Assembly: GCA_016871675.1 (NCBI GenBank)
Contig: VHCN01000004.1
Location: 24,993 to 88,992 of the forward strand
Reading direction: 5' to 3'
From: Verrucomicrobiota bacterium
GTDB taxonomy: Bacteria > Verrucomicrobiota > Verrucomicrobiia > Limisphaerales > VHCN01
DNA length: 64,000 bases
The notes beneath the pieces were generated by a model. That model was not told the origin of the DNA and searched no databases. It saw only the letters and a list, made by a program, of their open reading frames with translations. The translations under genes and the position numbers were made by a program. Shown here piece by piece: positions 8,457 through 17,289 of this stretch; the first letter of the stretch is position 1; the number at the start of each line of letters is the position of its first letter.

Positions 8457-11400
8457 CTAGTCGAGGAACGCCATCTCGTTCGCCAGCAGGAGGACCTGCG
8501 CGTATTTCTCCCAGGTGTTCAGCGGCTTCGCGGGGGCAGTGCTGCCGGCGCGGTTGAAGTCGGCGGAGGCGCGCCACTCGCTGGCGGCGGCGGGGTCGCC
8601 TGCCGCCATGTTGCCGGACATCATCGCCGGCGCACCCACGACGCGTATGGTCGGCGCCCATGTGAACGTGTCGCCCTGCCAGTTGCCGCGCGAGCCGGCG
8701 TCCACGATGAAGTCGATGGTGTCGCCTTTCTTGAGATCCACCTTCGCGACGGTGGTGGTGGCGGTTTTGGAGCGAACGTCGAGGTAGCGGCCGAGTTCGC
8801 CGCGACCCGAGGCTGCGATGTAGGCGTTGACGCCGTCGCCCTGCGCGTTGCGCATCAATTGATGGCCAACGGTGCCGTCGATTGCGACGCTCACATCGCG
8901 CGGGGCGGTCCAGCGGCGGATGACTGCGATCCCGCGCATCGTGCCGACGGTGCCGCCGGTGGCGTCGAGCTTGATCGGGCCGAGGGGCTTCGCGGTGTCC
9001 TTGGGGTCGCCCATCCACGCGCGCCCGTCGTAGACGGGGAGCGGGAAGAAGTTCACGACGCGGCGGTTGGCGGCGTCGTATTGGCCGTAGCCGTAACGCC
9101 AGACTTGCGCGCTGGCGGGGCCGGTGGACTTGATTCCTGATTGTTCCTCGAGGAAGCGGTGCCCGAGCTTGAGCTCGATGTCGGTGGGCGGCCGTTGGAA
9201 CGCAATCTGGTAGATCTGCACGATGCGCTGGCGCTCATCCATGTCCTTCTTGAAGTCGGTGCGGTTGACGACTTCGCGTGCGAGTTGCGTGATGAAATCG
9301 CTGTTCATCATGTAGAGCGCCTGCTGGGGAACGGTGGAGTTGAAACGCTGGCCGGTGGTGATGTCGGGGTTTGCGAAATCGAATGTGCGGAACACCGTCG
9401 CAAGATTGCCGCGGTCCACCTTCGCATAGATCGTGCGCCGATACGGATCGAAGGTGTGAAGGGGGTCGTTGCGATTGGCGATGTTGACCGGCGGGCCGCC
9501 CATCTCGTCCTTGAGCTTGCCGCTGATCAGGAGCAGCGAGTCGCGGAAGGCTTCGAAGTCAAGGCGACGACGATTCATTTTCCAGACAAGCAGGTTCGCC
9601 GGGTCCACGGCCATGGCCTTGCCGCGGTCGTCGCTGCCCTGCTGGTAGACATTGGAGAGCATGATGAACTTGTGGAGCTTCTTGAGGGACCAGCCGTTCT
9701 CGATGAGGTAGGCGGACAGATAATCGAGGAGCTCGGGATGCGTGGGGTCTTCAGCGCGGACGCCAAAGTCGGTCGGGGTGCGCACGAGCGGCGCGCCGAA
9801 GTGGTTCATCCAAACGCGATTCACGGCGACCCGGGCGGTGAGCGGGTTCTTCTCGCTGGCGATGGCCTTGGCGAGTTCGAAGCGGCCGCTGCCGTCCTTG
9901 AACGGCTTGCGGTCGGGGCCGGAAAGGACTTCGAGGAAGCGCCGCGGAACCTCCGGGCCGAGGTTGCGCTGGTCGCCCTTGATCATGATCTTCGCGTTGA
10001 CCGGACTGGGGCGATCCATGAGCGTCATGGCGCGTTTCGGGGCACCGGGGTGTTGGACCTCGAGTTTCTGGCGCTCGTCGTTGAAGCGGTTTTCGCCGTT
10101 CCGGATGCGGTTGTTGTTCAGGTTGGCGACCTCAATGTATCCATAAGCGGCTGGAGCGTTGCCCGTCAAATAGGTCTTGCGCAGCGCCTCCATCGCAGCG
10201 TCGGGCAGCGCCTTGAGGTCGTCCACCTTTTCGCCGTCCTTCGCGGTGGCCTTCTTCTTTTCGTTGAGCGTGACGGCCGCAGACCACGCCTTTTCCGCGT
10301 CGGCGAAGAGTTTGGCGTAGCGCTCGGCGACGACCTGCATGTTGGCCGCGGGCGTGGAGAAGGCGCGGGCGACGAGCGCGTTGAACTTCTTGCTCGCGTC
10401 GTTGCTCGGGGAGAATTTTGCGGCGATGTCCTTGCCCTTGGCCGCGAATTCCTTGTCGTCGAGCTTGTGATACGAAGCCCACGGTCCCCAGATGGGGTCG
10501 GCCTCCTGGGTCTTGCCGCGGAGGTAGGTGAACCAACGGTTCATGACGAACTGATCGAGCTTATACATGCGCTCGAATTCCTGCTGGTCGGCGCGGTTGC
10601 CAATCCGCTTTTCGGGATCCTTCTCCATGATGTGCGCGAGTTGCATGTAGCGCGCGGTGTTCGCGCGCGCGTCGCCGAGGTGCTTGGCGAGGTTTGAATT
10701 GCGGTATCCCTCGAGGTCGGCGTCGATCTTGGCCATCTGGCGGAGGAAGTCCTTGTATTCCGGGCTCTCAGTGTCGGCCTCGACGACGGGCCGCTCGCCG
10801 GGTTCGGCGCAGCTTTGGAACACGCCGTAAAGTGAGTAGTAATCTGCCGTGGGGATGGGATCGAACTTGTGGTCGTGGCAGCGCGCGCAGTAAACGCTGA
10901 AGGACATCATCCCGCGGGTGATGACGTCGATGCGGTCATCGATGGTCTCGATCGCATTCGCCTGACGGCTGAGCGTGAGCAGGCCCATCGCCGCAAGGTG
11001 TTTCTTCTCGGTCGTGGCCTTGTCGGCTGCGATCTGGTAGGTGAGGAAACGGTCGTAGGGGAGGTCGTCGTTGTGCGCATTCACCACCCAGTCGCGGTAG
11101 GTGTAGGCCTGGGTCATGACATTGCCCATGCGCTGGTTGTTGTTGTTTGCGCCGCGGGTGTCGGCGTAGCGGGCGACATCGAGCCAGTAACGGCCCCACC
11201 GTTCGCCGTAATGATTCGAGGCGAGCAGCTTGTCGATCACTTTGGACCATGCCTCCGGGGATTCGTCGTTGATAAACGCCTCGACTTCCTCGGGTGACGG
11301 CGGCAGGCCGATCAGGTCGAAATACGCGCGCCGGATCAGGGTCCACTTGTCTGCGGGAGGTGTGGGAAGGAGCCCTTTCCCTTCGAGCTTGGCGAGGACG

Positions 11401-11948
11401 AAGATGTCGATGTCATTTTGAATCCAAGACTTCAAGTGGCTCTTGGGCTTGGGAACCTCGGGCTTCTTGATAGGCCTGAAGGACCAGTGCTGCTTGGCCT
11501 TTTCCTTGTCGGCGTCGGACTTGAGGATGCCGACGGCCTTGCCGGTGCGCGGGTCGGGCGCCCCCATGCGGATCCAATTCTCGAAGTCGCTCACGATGTT
11601 GTCGGGGAGCTTTTCTTTCGGTGGCATTTGGAGGTTCGGATCCGTGTAGGTGACGGCCTTGTAGAGGAGGCTCTTCTGAGGGTTGCCGGGCACGACCGCG
11701 GCGCCGGAGGAACCGCCCTTGAGCAGTCCCGCCTTGGAGTCGAGCTGCAGGCCGCCCTTGATCTTGGCGTCCTTGTCGCCGCTGTGGCACTTGTGGCAGT
11801 GCTCGATGAGGGCGGGGCGAATCTTGGTCTCGAAGAACTCGAGTTCCTCGGGTGTGAGGGGTCGGTCCTGTGCGGGCGCGGTGCCGGCGGCGAGCGCGAG
11901 CGCGAGCGCTGCAGCGGGATGCAGAAGCAGTCGGGTCGTGGTCTTCAT
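8457..11948 (-). CDS. PSD1-type protein: planctomycete cytochrome c domain, DUF1549, DUF1553
   Basis: A 1163-residue exported protein. The signal peptide is residues 1-27 (ending GTAPAQ). The planctomycete cytochrome-c domain has CHKCH at residues 51-55, followed by the KIKGGLQLDSKAGLLKGG segment. DUF1549 contains a second heme-like motif, CARCHDHKFDPI. DUF1553 includes RVAVNRVWMNHFG and ends in YAQVLLLANEMAFLD. A beta-rich module of about 150 residues, with TGGTVGTMRGIAVIRRW and a late DAGSRGNWQGD, is inserted before that final helix. Such proteins are paired with DUF1501 proteins and are thought to act on the outside of the cell, possibly in polymer breakdown; the role is unproven. The start at 11948 is the first methionine after the hairpin separating it from the DUF1501 gene. 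Confidence 0.92.
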   Translation of the reverse strand: MKTTTRLLLHPAAALALALAAGTAPAQDRPLTPEELEFFETKIRPALIEHCHKCHSGDKDAKIKGGLQLDSKAGLLKGGSSGAAVVPGNPQKSLLYKAVTYTDPNLQMPPKEKLPDNIVSDFENWIRMGAPDPRTGKAVGILKSDADKEKAKQHWSFRPIKKPEVPKPKSHLKSWIQNDIDIFVLAKLEGKGLLPTPPADKWTLIRRAYFDLIGLPPSPEEVEAFINDESPEAWSKVIDKLLASNHYGERWGRYWLDVARYADTRGANNNNQRMGNVMTQAYTYRDWVVNAHNDDLPYDRFLTYQIAADKATTEKKHLAAMGLLTLSRQANAIETIDDRIDVITRGMMSFSVYCARCHDHKFDPIPTADYYSLYGVFQSCAEPGERPVVEADTESPEYKDFLRQMAKIDADLEGYRNSNLAKHLGDARANTARYMQLAHIMEKDPEKRIGNRADQQEFERMYKLDQFVMNRWFTYLRGKTQEADPIWGPWASYHKLDDKEFAAKGKDIAAKFSPSNDASKKFNALVARAFSTPAANMQVVAERYAKLFADAEKAWSAAVTLNEKKKATAKDGEKVDDLKALPDAAMEALRKTYLTGNAPAAYGYIEVANLNNNRIRNGENRFNDERQKLEVQHPGAPKRAMTLMDRPSPVNAKIMIKGDQRNLGPEVPRRFLEVLSGPDRKPFKDGSGRFELAKAIASEKNPLTARVAVNRVWMNHFGAPLVRTPTDFGVRAEDPTHPELLDYLSAYLIENGWSLKKLHKFIMLSNVYQQGSDDRGKAMAVDPANLLVWKMNRRRLDFEAFRDSLLLISGKLKDEMGGPPVNIANRNDPLHTFDPYRRTIYAKVDRGNLATVFRTFDFANPDITTGQRFNSTVPQQALYMMNSDFITQLAREVVNRTDFKKDMDERQRIVQIYQIAFQRPPTDIELKLGHRFLEEQSGIKSTGPASAQVWRYGYGQYDAANRRVVNFFPLPVYDGRAWMGDPKDTAKPLGPIKLDATGGTVGTMRGIAVIRRWTAPRDVSVAIDGTVGHQLMRNAQGDGVNAYIAASGRGELGRYLDVRSKTATTTVAKVDLKKGDTIDFIVDAGSRGNWQGDTFTWAPTIRVVGAPAMMSGNMAAGDPAAASEWRASADFNRAGSTAPAKPLNTWEKYAQVLLLANEMAFLD

Positions 11949-11975
11949 AGTCTTGGTCCCCGCTCGGTTGTCACA

Positions 11976-12014
11976 AGAAAAAGCCGCCGGGTGCGCGAGC
12001 ACACACCCGGCGGC
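11976..12014 (-). terminator. Hairpin with T-tract between DUF1501 and PSD1 genes
   Basis: A perfect 11-base inverted repeat (GCCGCCGGGTG at 11983-11993 and its complement at 12004-12014) encloses a 10-base loop. On the minus strand the stem is followed directly by TTTTTCTT. This has the form of an intrinsic terminator. It sits after the DUF1501 stop and only about 28 bases before the PSD1 start, so it may attenuate rather than end transcription. Confidence 0.75.
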
Positions 12015-12027
12015 GTGAAATCCACCG

Positions 12028-13455
12028 TCAGGCGAACAGTCCCTTGACCGGCGTGGCGCCCGACACGTCGGTGAGCCGGAAGTCGCGCCCGCCATTGCGG
12101 AACGTGAGCTTCTCGGAGTCGAACCCGAGCGCATGCAAGATGGTTGAGTGCAGTTCGTGCACGTGCACCTTGTTCTCGGCGGCTTCGCTGCCGATTTCGT
12201 TGGTGGCCCCGTAAGCCTGGCCGCCCTTGATCCCGCCGCCTGCAAGCCACGACGCGAAGGCCTTTGCGTTGTGATTGCGGCCGCCGGGGGCGTCCTCGGT
12301 CGAGCTGCGGCCGAATTCCGTGCTGCACACAATGATGGTGTCCTTGAGCAGGCCGCGCTGCTTGAGGTCCTTGATGATCGCGGCGCTGGGTTGGTCGATC
12401 GCGCGGGCGTTGTTGGCCATGGCGGTGACGATGCCGCCGTGGTTGTCCCAACCGCCCTGCCAGACTTGAACGAAGCGGACGCCTCGCTCGAGCAGTCGGC
12501 GGGCGATCATGAATTGGCGGCCCTGCGGCGTCTCGCCGTAGAGCTTCTTCATCGTGTCGGGCTCCTTGTTGACGTCGAACGCCTCGACGGCGTCGGTCTG
12601 CATGCGGAACGCGAGCTCGAAGGACTGGATGCGGGCGTCGAGTTGCGACTCGGCGGCGCGCTTTTGCTTGTGCACCTCGTTCAGTTGATAGAGCAGGTCG
12701 AGCTGCTGCCGCTGCTCCTTCGAGGAGGTGACGTTGTTCTTGATGTTCTCGATGATCTCCTCGATGCGGGTGTTGCGGGAGTCAACGAACGTGCCCTGAT
12801 ACGCGCCCGGCATGAACGCAGACTGCCAGTTTTTCTGGCCGCCGGTCGGAAAACCGCCGGGGTTCATCGAGACGAAGGCGGGCAGGTTCTGGTTTTCCGT
12901 CCCGAGACCGTAAACCACCCACGAACCCATCGAGGGCTTCGGCAGGCGGAAGTCGCCCGTCGTGCCAATCAATGTGGCCTCCTCGTGCGCCGGGACATCC
13001 GTGTGCATCGAGCGCACGACGGCGATGTCGTCAATGATCGAGCCGAGTTCCTTCCAGATTTCGCTGACCTCAACGCCGCTCTTGCCCTGCTTGGCGAATT
13101 TGAATTGCGCCGGGAGGATCCTGCCGCCTCGCATTCCCTTGCCGCCCTCGACGGTTTTGCCCTCGTTGCTGGGATTGACGAGGTCGGGCGCGGGATTCCA
13201 CGAATCCTGCGAAGCCTGGCCGCCGGAGAGCATGATATGCAGCACGCGCTTGGCGGTGGGCTTGAAGTGGGGTTCCTTGGGCGCAAGCAGGCCTGCGTTG
13301 CTCGACTGCGCGTGGCTGCTGCCGACGAGTTCGGGATACAGCATGCTGGCGAGGGCGAGCATGCCGAAGCCGGTGCCGGCCTTGTTCAAAAACTCTCGCC
13401 GTGTCGCGTATTGCTCGGGATACATCCCGGGGTGGTTCTTGCAGTTGAGGACCAT
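12028..13455 (-). CDS. DUF1501 family secreted protein (PSD1 partner)
   Basis: A 475-residue DUF1501 protein. Its twin-arginine leader is TRREFLNKAGTGFGMLAL. Family segments in order: KRVLHIMLSGGQASQDSW, VVRSMHTDVPAHEEATLI, MGSWVVYGLGTENQNLP, RGVRFVQVWQGGWDNHGG, STEFGRSS, GRNHNAKAF, and a C-terminal LGFDSEKLTFRNGGRDFR. It lies 80 bases upstream of the PSD1 gene on the same strand, the standard arrangement for this phylum, but with a terminator-like hairpin in the gap. Presumed periplasmic or outer-surface partner of the PSD1 protein. Promoter sequences should lie in the 277-base divergent gap at 13456-13732, where I see no other gene. Confidence 0.92.
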   Translation of the reverse strand: MVLNCKNHPGMYPEQYATRREFLNKAGTGFGMLALASMLYPELVGSSHAQSSNAGLLAPKEPHFKPTAKRVLHIMLSGGQASQDSWNPAPDLVNPSNEGKTVEGGKGMRGGRILPAQFKFAKQGKSGVEVSEIWKELGSIIDDIAVVRSMHTDVPAHEEATLIGTTGDFRLPKPSMGSWVVYGLGTENQNLPAFVSMNPGGFPTGGQKNWQSAFMPGAYQGTFVDSRNTRIEEIIENIKNNVTSSKEQRQQLDLLYQLNEVHKQKRAAESQLDARIQSFELAFRMQTDAVEAFDVNKEPDTMKKLYGETPQGRQFMIARRLLERGVRFVQVWQGGWDNHGGIVTAMANNARAIDQPSAAIIKDLKQRGLLKDTIIVCSTEFGRSSTEDAPGGRNHNAKAFASWLAGGGIKGGQAYGATNEIGSEAAENKVHVHELHSTILHALGFDSEKLTFRNGGRDFRLTDVSGATPVKGLFA

Positions 13456-13732
13456 AAGTAGATGCGTTGGATGGGCGTCAGTGGTGCTGGTTCTTCGCCG
13501 CTATCGAGTTGACGAACAGCCCGGGCATTAATTCAACCCGAAGGGCTTGAATCCGAGACTCGCGCGTCTTCACTGGCGCGAACCTAGCATCACCCGCCCG
13601 GCGCTCAAGCCAATAGTCCGCCCGCCGGGCTACGGAAGTTTACTTGCCCCGACCGCTCGGCTGGACCTCTGCCGCCGCGCGCGGTTGCATCGCGCCCGGG
13701 CTCGCGCCACACTGCGCGCCAGTCCGACCCTC

Positions 13733-14596
13733 ATGAAGATCATCACCGACGAACGCTGCGCCGGTTACGCTTCCGCCGGGCATCCGGAACGGCCCGCACG
13801 CATCACGCGCACCCTCGAGCGGCTCCGCTCCCAAAAGGACCTCGCGCTCGAGTGGGTCACGCCGCTGCCCGTCGAGCAAGCCTCGCTCCTGCGCGCCCAC
13901 TCGCCCGAGCATCTCAAACGCCTCGCCGTCCCCGTGGATTTCGACGGCGACACGCCCGCCCACAAAGGCATCGTCGAGCACGCCTCCCGGTCCGTCGGCG
14001 GCGCGTTGCAGGCGCTCGCCACCGCGCGCAAGGGCGATCATGCGTTCAGCTTGCTCCGCCCGCCCGGCCACCACGCGACGCGCACAACCGCGATGGGTTT
14101 CTGTTACCTGAACTCGATCGCCATTGCCGCCCTGGAGGCGCTCGCGACGGGGTCGAAGAAGGTCTGTGTCTTCGACTTCGACGTGCATCACGGCAACGGC
14201 ACCGAGGCGATCCTCGTGGACCGGCTGGGCTGCACGTTCACCTCGATCCACCAGCATCCGTGCTATCCGGGGACCGGCACGAAGAACGTCGGCGTCAATT
14301 GCTTCAACTACCCTGTGGCACCGCGAACGCCACGGCTGGAATACCGGAAGGTCCTTCAACGCGCTCTCGACGAAATCAAACAGCAGAAGCCCGACCTCGT
14401 GTGCGTCAGCGCGGGCTTCGACGCTTACGCGCGCGACCCGCTCGCGCAGGAAACGCTCGAGGCCGAGGACTATCACTGGCTCGGCGAGAACATCCGCAAA
14501 CTCGCCGTCCCCGCGTTCAGCGCGCTCGAAGGCGGCTACAGCGATGACCTCCCCGACTTGATCCTCGCCTATCTCAACGGCCTCGAAGGCAGGTAG
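13733..14596 (+). CDS. Histone-deacetylase-family deacylase
   Basis: A 287-residue protein with the arginase/deacetylase fold of class II HDAC-like bacterial enzymes. RPPGHHA carries the tandem catalytic histidines H113-H114. CVFDFDVHHGNGT gives zinc ligands D150 and H152. SAGFDAYARDP carries the third zinc aspartate, and ALEGGYSDD is the conserved GGY loop. Expected chemistry is zinc-dependent deacylation of a small amide such as an acetylpolyamine; bacterial members are not histone enzymes in practice. The start at 13733 gives the family N-terminus MKIITDERC; longer in-frame starts cover intergenic sequence. The 3' end overlaps the opposing ROK gene by 23 bases. Confidence 0.9.
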   Translation: MKIITDERCAGYASAGHPERPARITRTLERLRSQKDLALEWVTPLPVEQASLLRAHSPEHLKRLAVPVDFDGDTPAHKGIVEHASRSVGGALQALATARKGDHAFSLLRPPGHHATRTTAMGFCYLNSIAIAALEALATGSKKVCVFDFDVHHGNGTEAILVDRLGCTFTSIHQHPCYPGTGTKNVGVNCFNYPVAPRTPRLEYRKVLQRALDEIKQQKPDLVCVSAGFDAYARDPLAQETLEAEDYHWLGENIRKLAVPAFSALEGGYSDDLPDLILAYLNGLEGR

Positions 14597-15503
14597 CCGC
14601 GAGCAGGAGGGCGCCCGCCGGCACCGCGTCCTCGCCGAGCCCCGCCAGCGCCACGCGCGGACCGGGCCGAAACACTTCCATCACCCACCGGCGCAATGCC
14701 GCCTCGACACCGGCCCGCAGCGGCTCGCCCAGCAGCGACAATCCGCCGCCGACCACGATCACTTCCGGGTGCATCAAGTGCGTGACGTGCGAAAGCGCGA
14801 ACGCGAGGTCGTCCGCCGTCTCGCCGAGGATTCGCCGCGCCGTGGCGTCGCCCGCCGCAAGCGCAGGCGCGAGATACCTTGCCTCGCCGCGCGTGGCTCC
14901 CGCGACAAGCCCCGCGAGCAGCCCCGAAGGCTCGCGCCGCGCCGCCTCGCGCACGCGCCGGTCCACCGCCCAGCCCGAACAACGATTTTCGACAACCGTG
15001 CCGTCGCGATCCAGGCGCACGTGGCCAATCTCGGATTCGCCCGGTTTCGCGCCGTGAAAAATCCGCCCATCCACTACAAGCCCGCCGCCCACGCCACTGC
15101 CGAGCGTGACGTAGAAAACCGGACTCGCCCCGTGCCCCGCACCGCAGCGCGCCTCGCCGAGCGCCGCGGCGTTCGCGTCGTTTTCCACCACCACGGGAAC
15201 ATCGCAAAGCCCTTCGAGCCAGCTTCGCAATCCGAAATCCGCCCAGCCCGCCACTTGATGCGAGCAACAAATCCTGCCCGTCCCGGCTTCCACCGGCCCG
15301 CCGAAACCCACGCCAATGGCCGCGGGCTTCGTCACAGGCAAAATCGAGCCGAGCGCCGCGGCGAGTTGCTTGCGAATCCCCCCGCCACCGGACGTCGCGT
15401 CCACCTGGAACCGGTGCCGCTCGCGGATGCAACCGTCTCCGCCGCCGACGGCCAGTTGCAGTTTGGTGCCGCCGATTTCGATTCCGAGGAAAGTGGAGTT
15501 CAT
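14574..15503 (-). CDS. ROK-family sugar kinase
   Basis: A 309-residue ASKHA-fold kinase. GIEIGGTKLQLAV is the ATP phosphate-1 loop, VVENDANAAALGEA carries the catalytic aspartate region, and VTLGSGVGGGLVVDG follows. The ROK zinc motif GHx9-11CxCGxxGCxE is degenerate: after ESEIGHVRLD only a single cysteine (ENRCSGW) remains, so zinc is probably not bound in the usual way. It lies 88 bases downstream of the KDPG aldolase gene on the same strand, so it probably phosphorylates a sugar or 2-keto-3-deoxy sugar acid in that pathway. That link is an inference from position. Confidence 0.85.
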   Translation of the reverse strand: MNSTFLGIEIGGTKLQLAVGGGDGCIRERHRFQVDATSGGGGIRKQLAAALGSILPVTKPAAIGVGFGGPVEAGTGRICCSHQVAGWADFGLRSWLEGLCDVPVVVENDANAAALGEARCGAGHGASPVFYVTLGSGVGGGLVVDGRIFHGAKPGESEIGHVRLDRDGTVVENRCSGWAVDRRVREAARREPSGLLAGLVAGATRGEARYLAPALAAGDATARRILGETADDLAFALSHVTHLMHPEVIVVGGGLSLLGEPLRAGVEAALRRWVMEVFRPGPRVALAGLGEDAVPAGALLLAATCLRGR

Positions 15504-15591
15504 CGCGCAGGCTTCACTCGATGGGACTCACGGGACCCAGCAGACCCGGGCGGCTCATCCGACCCGTCCGATTCGCGCAGCGCCTCCCCCA

Positions 15592-16242
15592 TCACGCCTC
15601 CTTCGCCGCGCGCGCCAGCGCGACAAACTGCGCCGCCTGCCGCTTCAACTCGCCCCAGTTGTTCTCCGCGAGAATCCGCGGCGTCATCAACGGCGAGCCC
15701 ACCCCCGCCGCGACGCAACCGGCCTTCAGGAAGTCCGCGATGTTCGCCTGCGTGACGCCGCCCGTCGGCACGATCCGCAAGTGCGGCAGCGGGGCGAGCA
15801 GATTCTTGATGTAGCCCGGCCCGAGCGTGTCGGCCGGAAAAACCTTGATGAAATCCGCGCCCGCCTCGTGCGCGAGCTGTGCCTCCGTCGGCGTGTAAGC
15901 TCCGAGCATCACCGGGCAGCCCGACGCGCGCGCCACCGCGGCCACGTCCGGCCGCAACACGGGCGTGACCACGAATTCCGCGCCGGCGTCGATCGCAGCC
16001 CGGCATGTGGCGGCGTCGAGCACCGTGCCCACGCCGACGACCGCGCCGGCGCCGAGGCGCGCGCGCGCGGCGCGAATCGCGTCGAGCGCGCCCGGAGTCG
16101 TCATCGTGATCTCGATCGCCACCACGCCGCCGGCGACGAGCGCATCGCAAAGCGGCGGCACCTGCGCGGCGCTCCGGGTGCGGACCACCGCGATCACGCC
16201 AGGATGGGTGAGCAGGTTTTCGATTTCGGGTTTCGAGCGCAT
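15592..16242 (-). CDS. eda: 2-keto-3-deoxy-6-phosphogluconate/4-hydroxy-2-oxoglutarate aldolase
   Basis: A 216-residue class I aldolase of usual family length. The Schiff-base lysine is K133 in GADFIKVFPAD. The general base E44 lies in VAIEITMTTP, and VVRTRS supplies the phosphate/substrate arginine. PTGGVTQANIADF forms the C-terminal phosphate loop. It splits 2-keto-3-deoxy-6-phosphogluconate or -galactonate to pyruvate and glyceraldehyde-3-phosphate. It precedes a ROK kinase on the same strand; with the dehydratase at 618-1832 it completes a plausible sugar-acid route. The substrate stereochemistry cannot be told from sequence. Confidence 0.92.
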   Translation of the reverse strand: MRSKPEIENLLTHPGVIAVVRTRSAAQVPPLCDALVAGGVVAIEITMTTPGALDAIRAARARLGAGAVVGVGTVLDAATCRAAIDAGAEFVVTPVLRPDVAAVARASGCPVMLGAYTPTEAQLAHEAGADFIKVFPADTLGPGYIKNLLAPLPHLRIVPTGGVTQANIADFLKAGCVAAGVGSPLMTPRILAENNWGELKRQAAQFVALARAAKEA

Positions 16243-16317
16243 CCGGATTTCGCGGGAGCGTATCGGACCATCCGCGCGCGCGCGAGCAGAAGGAACGTGC
16301 CGGCCGGCGACCGGGCT

Positions 16318-16446
16318 TCAGCGGAGGTCGAAGACGACGTTGACCACGGGCGACTCGCCGCGTTTGACCTCAACGACTTGTTCCTTGCGCCCGGCTTTGC
16401 GGTGGACGGCTTCCAGCGCAAACGTCCCCGGCGGCGGCAGCGGCAC
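16318..16446 (-). pseudogene. C-terminal relic of a carboxypeptidase-regulatory-like/cupredoxin-type protein
   Basis: Within a 307-base gap (16243-16549) one minus-strand frame ends with PPPGTFALEAVHRKAGRKE followed by VVEVKRGESPVVNVVFDLR and a stop. The PPGTYTLEA-like pattern is the usual last strand set of carboxypeptidase-regulatory or plastocyanin-associated domains in these bacteria. Upstream of about 16446 the frame loses any resemblance to a protein, so only the last 40 or so codons survive. Nothing else is seen in the gap. Confidence 0.5.
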
Positions 16447-16549
16447 GCGGTCACTCAAGACTGTGTGCTGAAGTGGGGCGCGCCGCGTGCAACGACTTGT
16501 CGCGCTGTGAAACGCCTGGCTTCGCCCGGACGGGTCCACCCTGACCGAG

Positions 16550-17245
16550 TCAGGCGAGCCGTCGCCACGCGCACCGCCGGGTGGCGATGCCTCGGGCGTT
16601 GAAGTCGCGCTCGAAATCGGTCACGACGGCGGCGAGGTCTGCGGGCGTCTCGGCGGGCGTGAAGTCCGGGTTCGCGCCGAACGCCTCGATCACCTGCGCG
16701 AAGTAATCCGCGTCATCCGTGCGCAGATACGCGACGCCGCCGGGCGCGAGCGCCGCCGCGGCGATCCCGGTGAAGCGCGGGTTGACGAGCCGGTGCTTGC
16801 GATGGCGGCGCTTCGGCCACGGGTCGGGGAAATAGACGTGCAGCGCGGTCGCCCCGCCGGGCGGCAGGAGATATTCGAGCCCGTAAGCCGCCTCGATGCG
16901 CAGTGCGCACAAGTTTGTGAGCCCCGCGCGCCGGCCTTTTTTGTCGACCTTCCGCAGGCGCCCGAGCAACCGCTCGACCGCGATGAAGTTGCGCCCGGGA
17001 TGCGCCGCCGCCCACTGCACGATGAACGAGCCGTCGCCGCTGCCGAGTTCGACTTCGAGCGGCTGCCGTTGGGGGAAGATCGTCGCGAGGTCGAGCCGCT
17101 CCAGGATGCTCGCGGGGCGATGGATGAGGGAATGCGGCGCGCGGACCGCGGATTGCCGAGTCTCGGAGAGATGTTGCACGGGTTGGCACGCGGCCTCACC
17201 GGACCCGCCGCGGGTGCCCGCGGCAGCGGCGAGGGTGTTTGTCAT
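16550..17245 (-). CDS. trmB: tRNA (guanine-N7-)-methyltransferase
   Basis: A 231-residue TrmB. EVELGSGDGSFIVQWA is the SAM-binding motif I. AVERLLGRLRKVDKKGRRAG follows as motif II, and HVYFPDPWPKRRHRKHRLV is the family signature with the catalytic aspartate. It makes m7G46 in tRNA. The start at 17245 (MTNTLAAAAG) avoids the upstream gene. The N-terminus is about 30 residues longer than the minimal family core. It lies 44 bases downstream of a Gfo/Idh gene on the same strand and may be co-transcribed. Confidence 0.93.
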   Translation of the reverse strand: MTNTLAAAAGTRGGSGEAACQPVQHLSETRQSAVRAPHSLIHRPASILERLDLATIFPQRQPLEVELGSGDGSFIVQWAAAHPGRNFIAVERLLGRLRKVDKKGRRAGLTNLCALRIEAAYGLEYLLPPGGATALHVYFPDPWPKRRHRKHRLVNPRFTGIAAAALAPGGVAYLRTDDADYFAQVIEAFGANPDFTPAETPADLAAVVTDFERDFNARGIATRRCAWRRLA

Positions 17246-17289
17246 GGCCGTTGCGGGTGAAGAGCGCGCGAGCGCGGTCTGCCGCCGCG

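Noticed and set aside
8457..12332. A longer PSD1 protein starting inside the DUF1501 gene
   Set aside because: The extra N-terminal part is the DUF1501 gene read in another frame; the signal peptide at 11948 marks the true start.
13622..13640. A shared GCCGGGCTACGG string near 13.6 kb and 49.8 kb
   Set aside because: Only about a dozen bases match and no ends or flanking structure support a repeat family.
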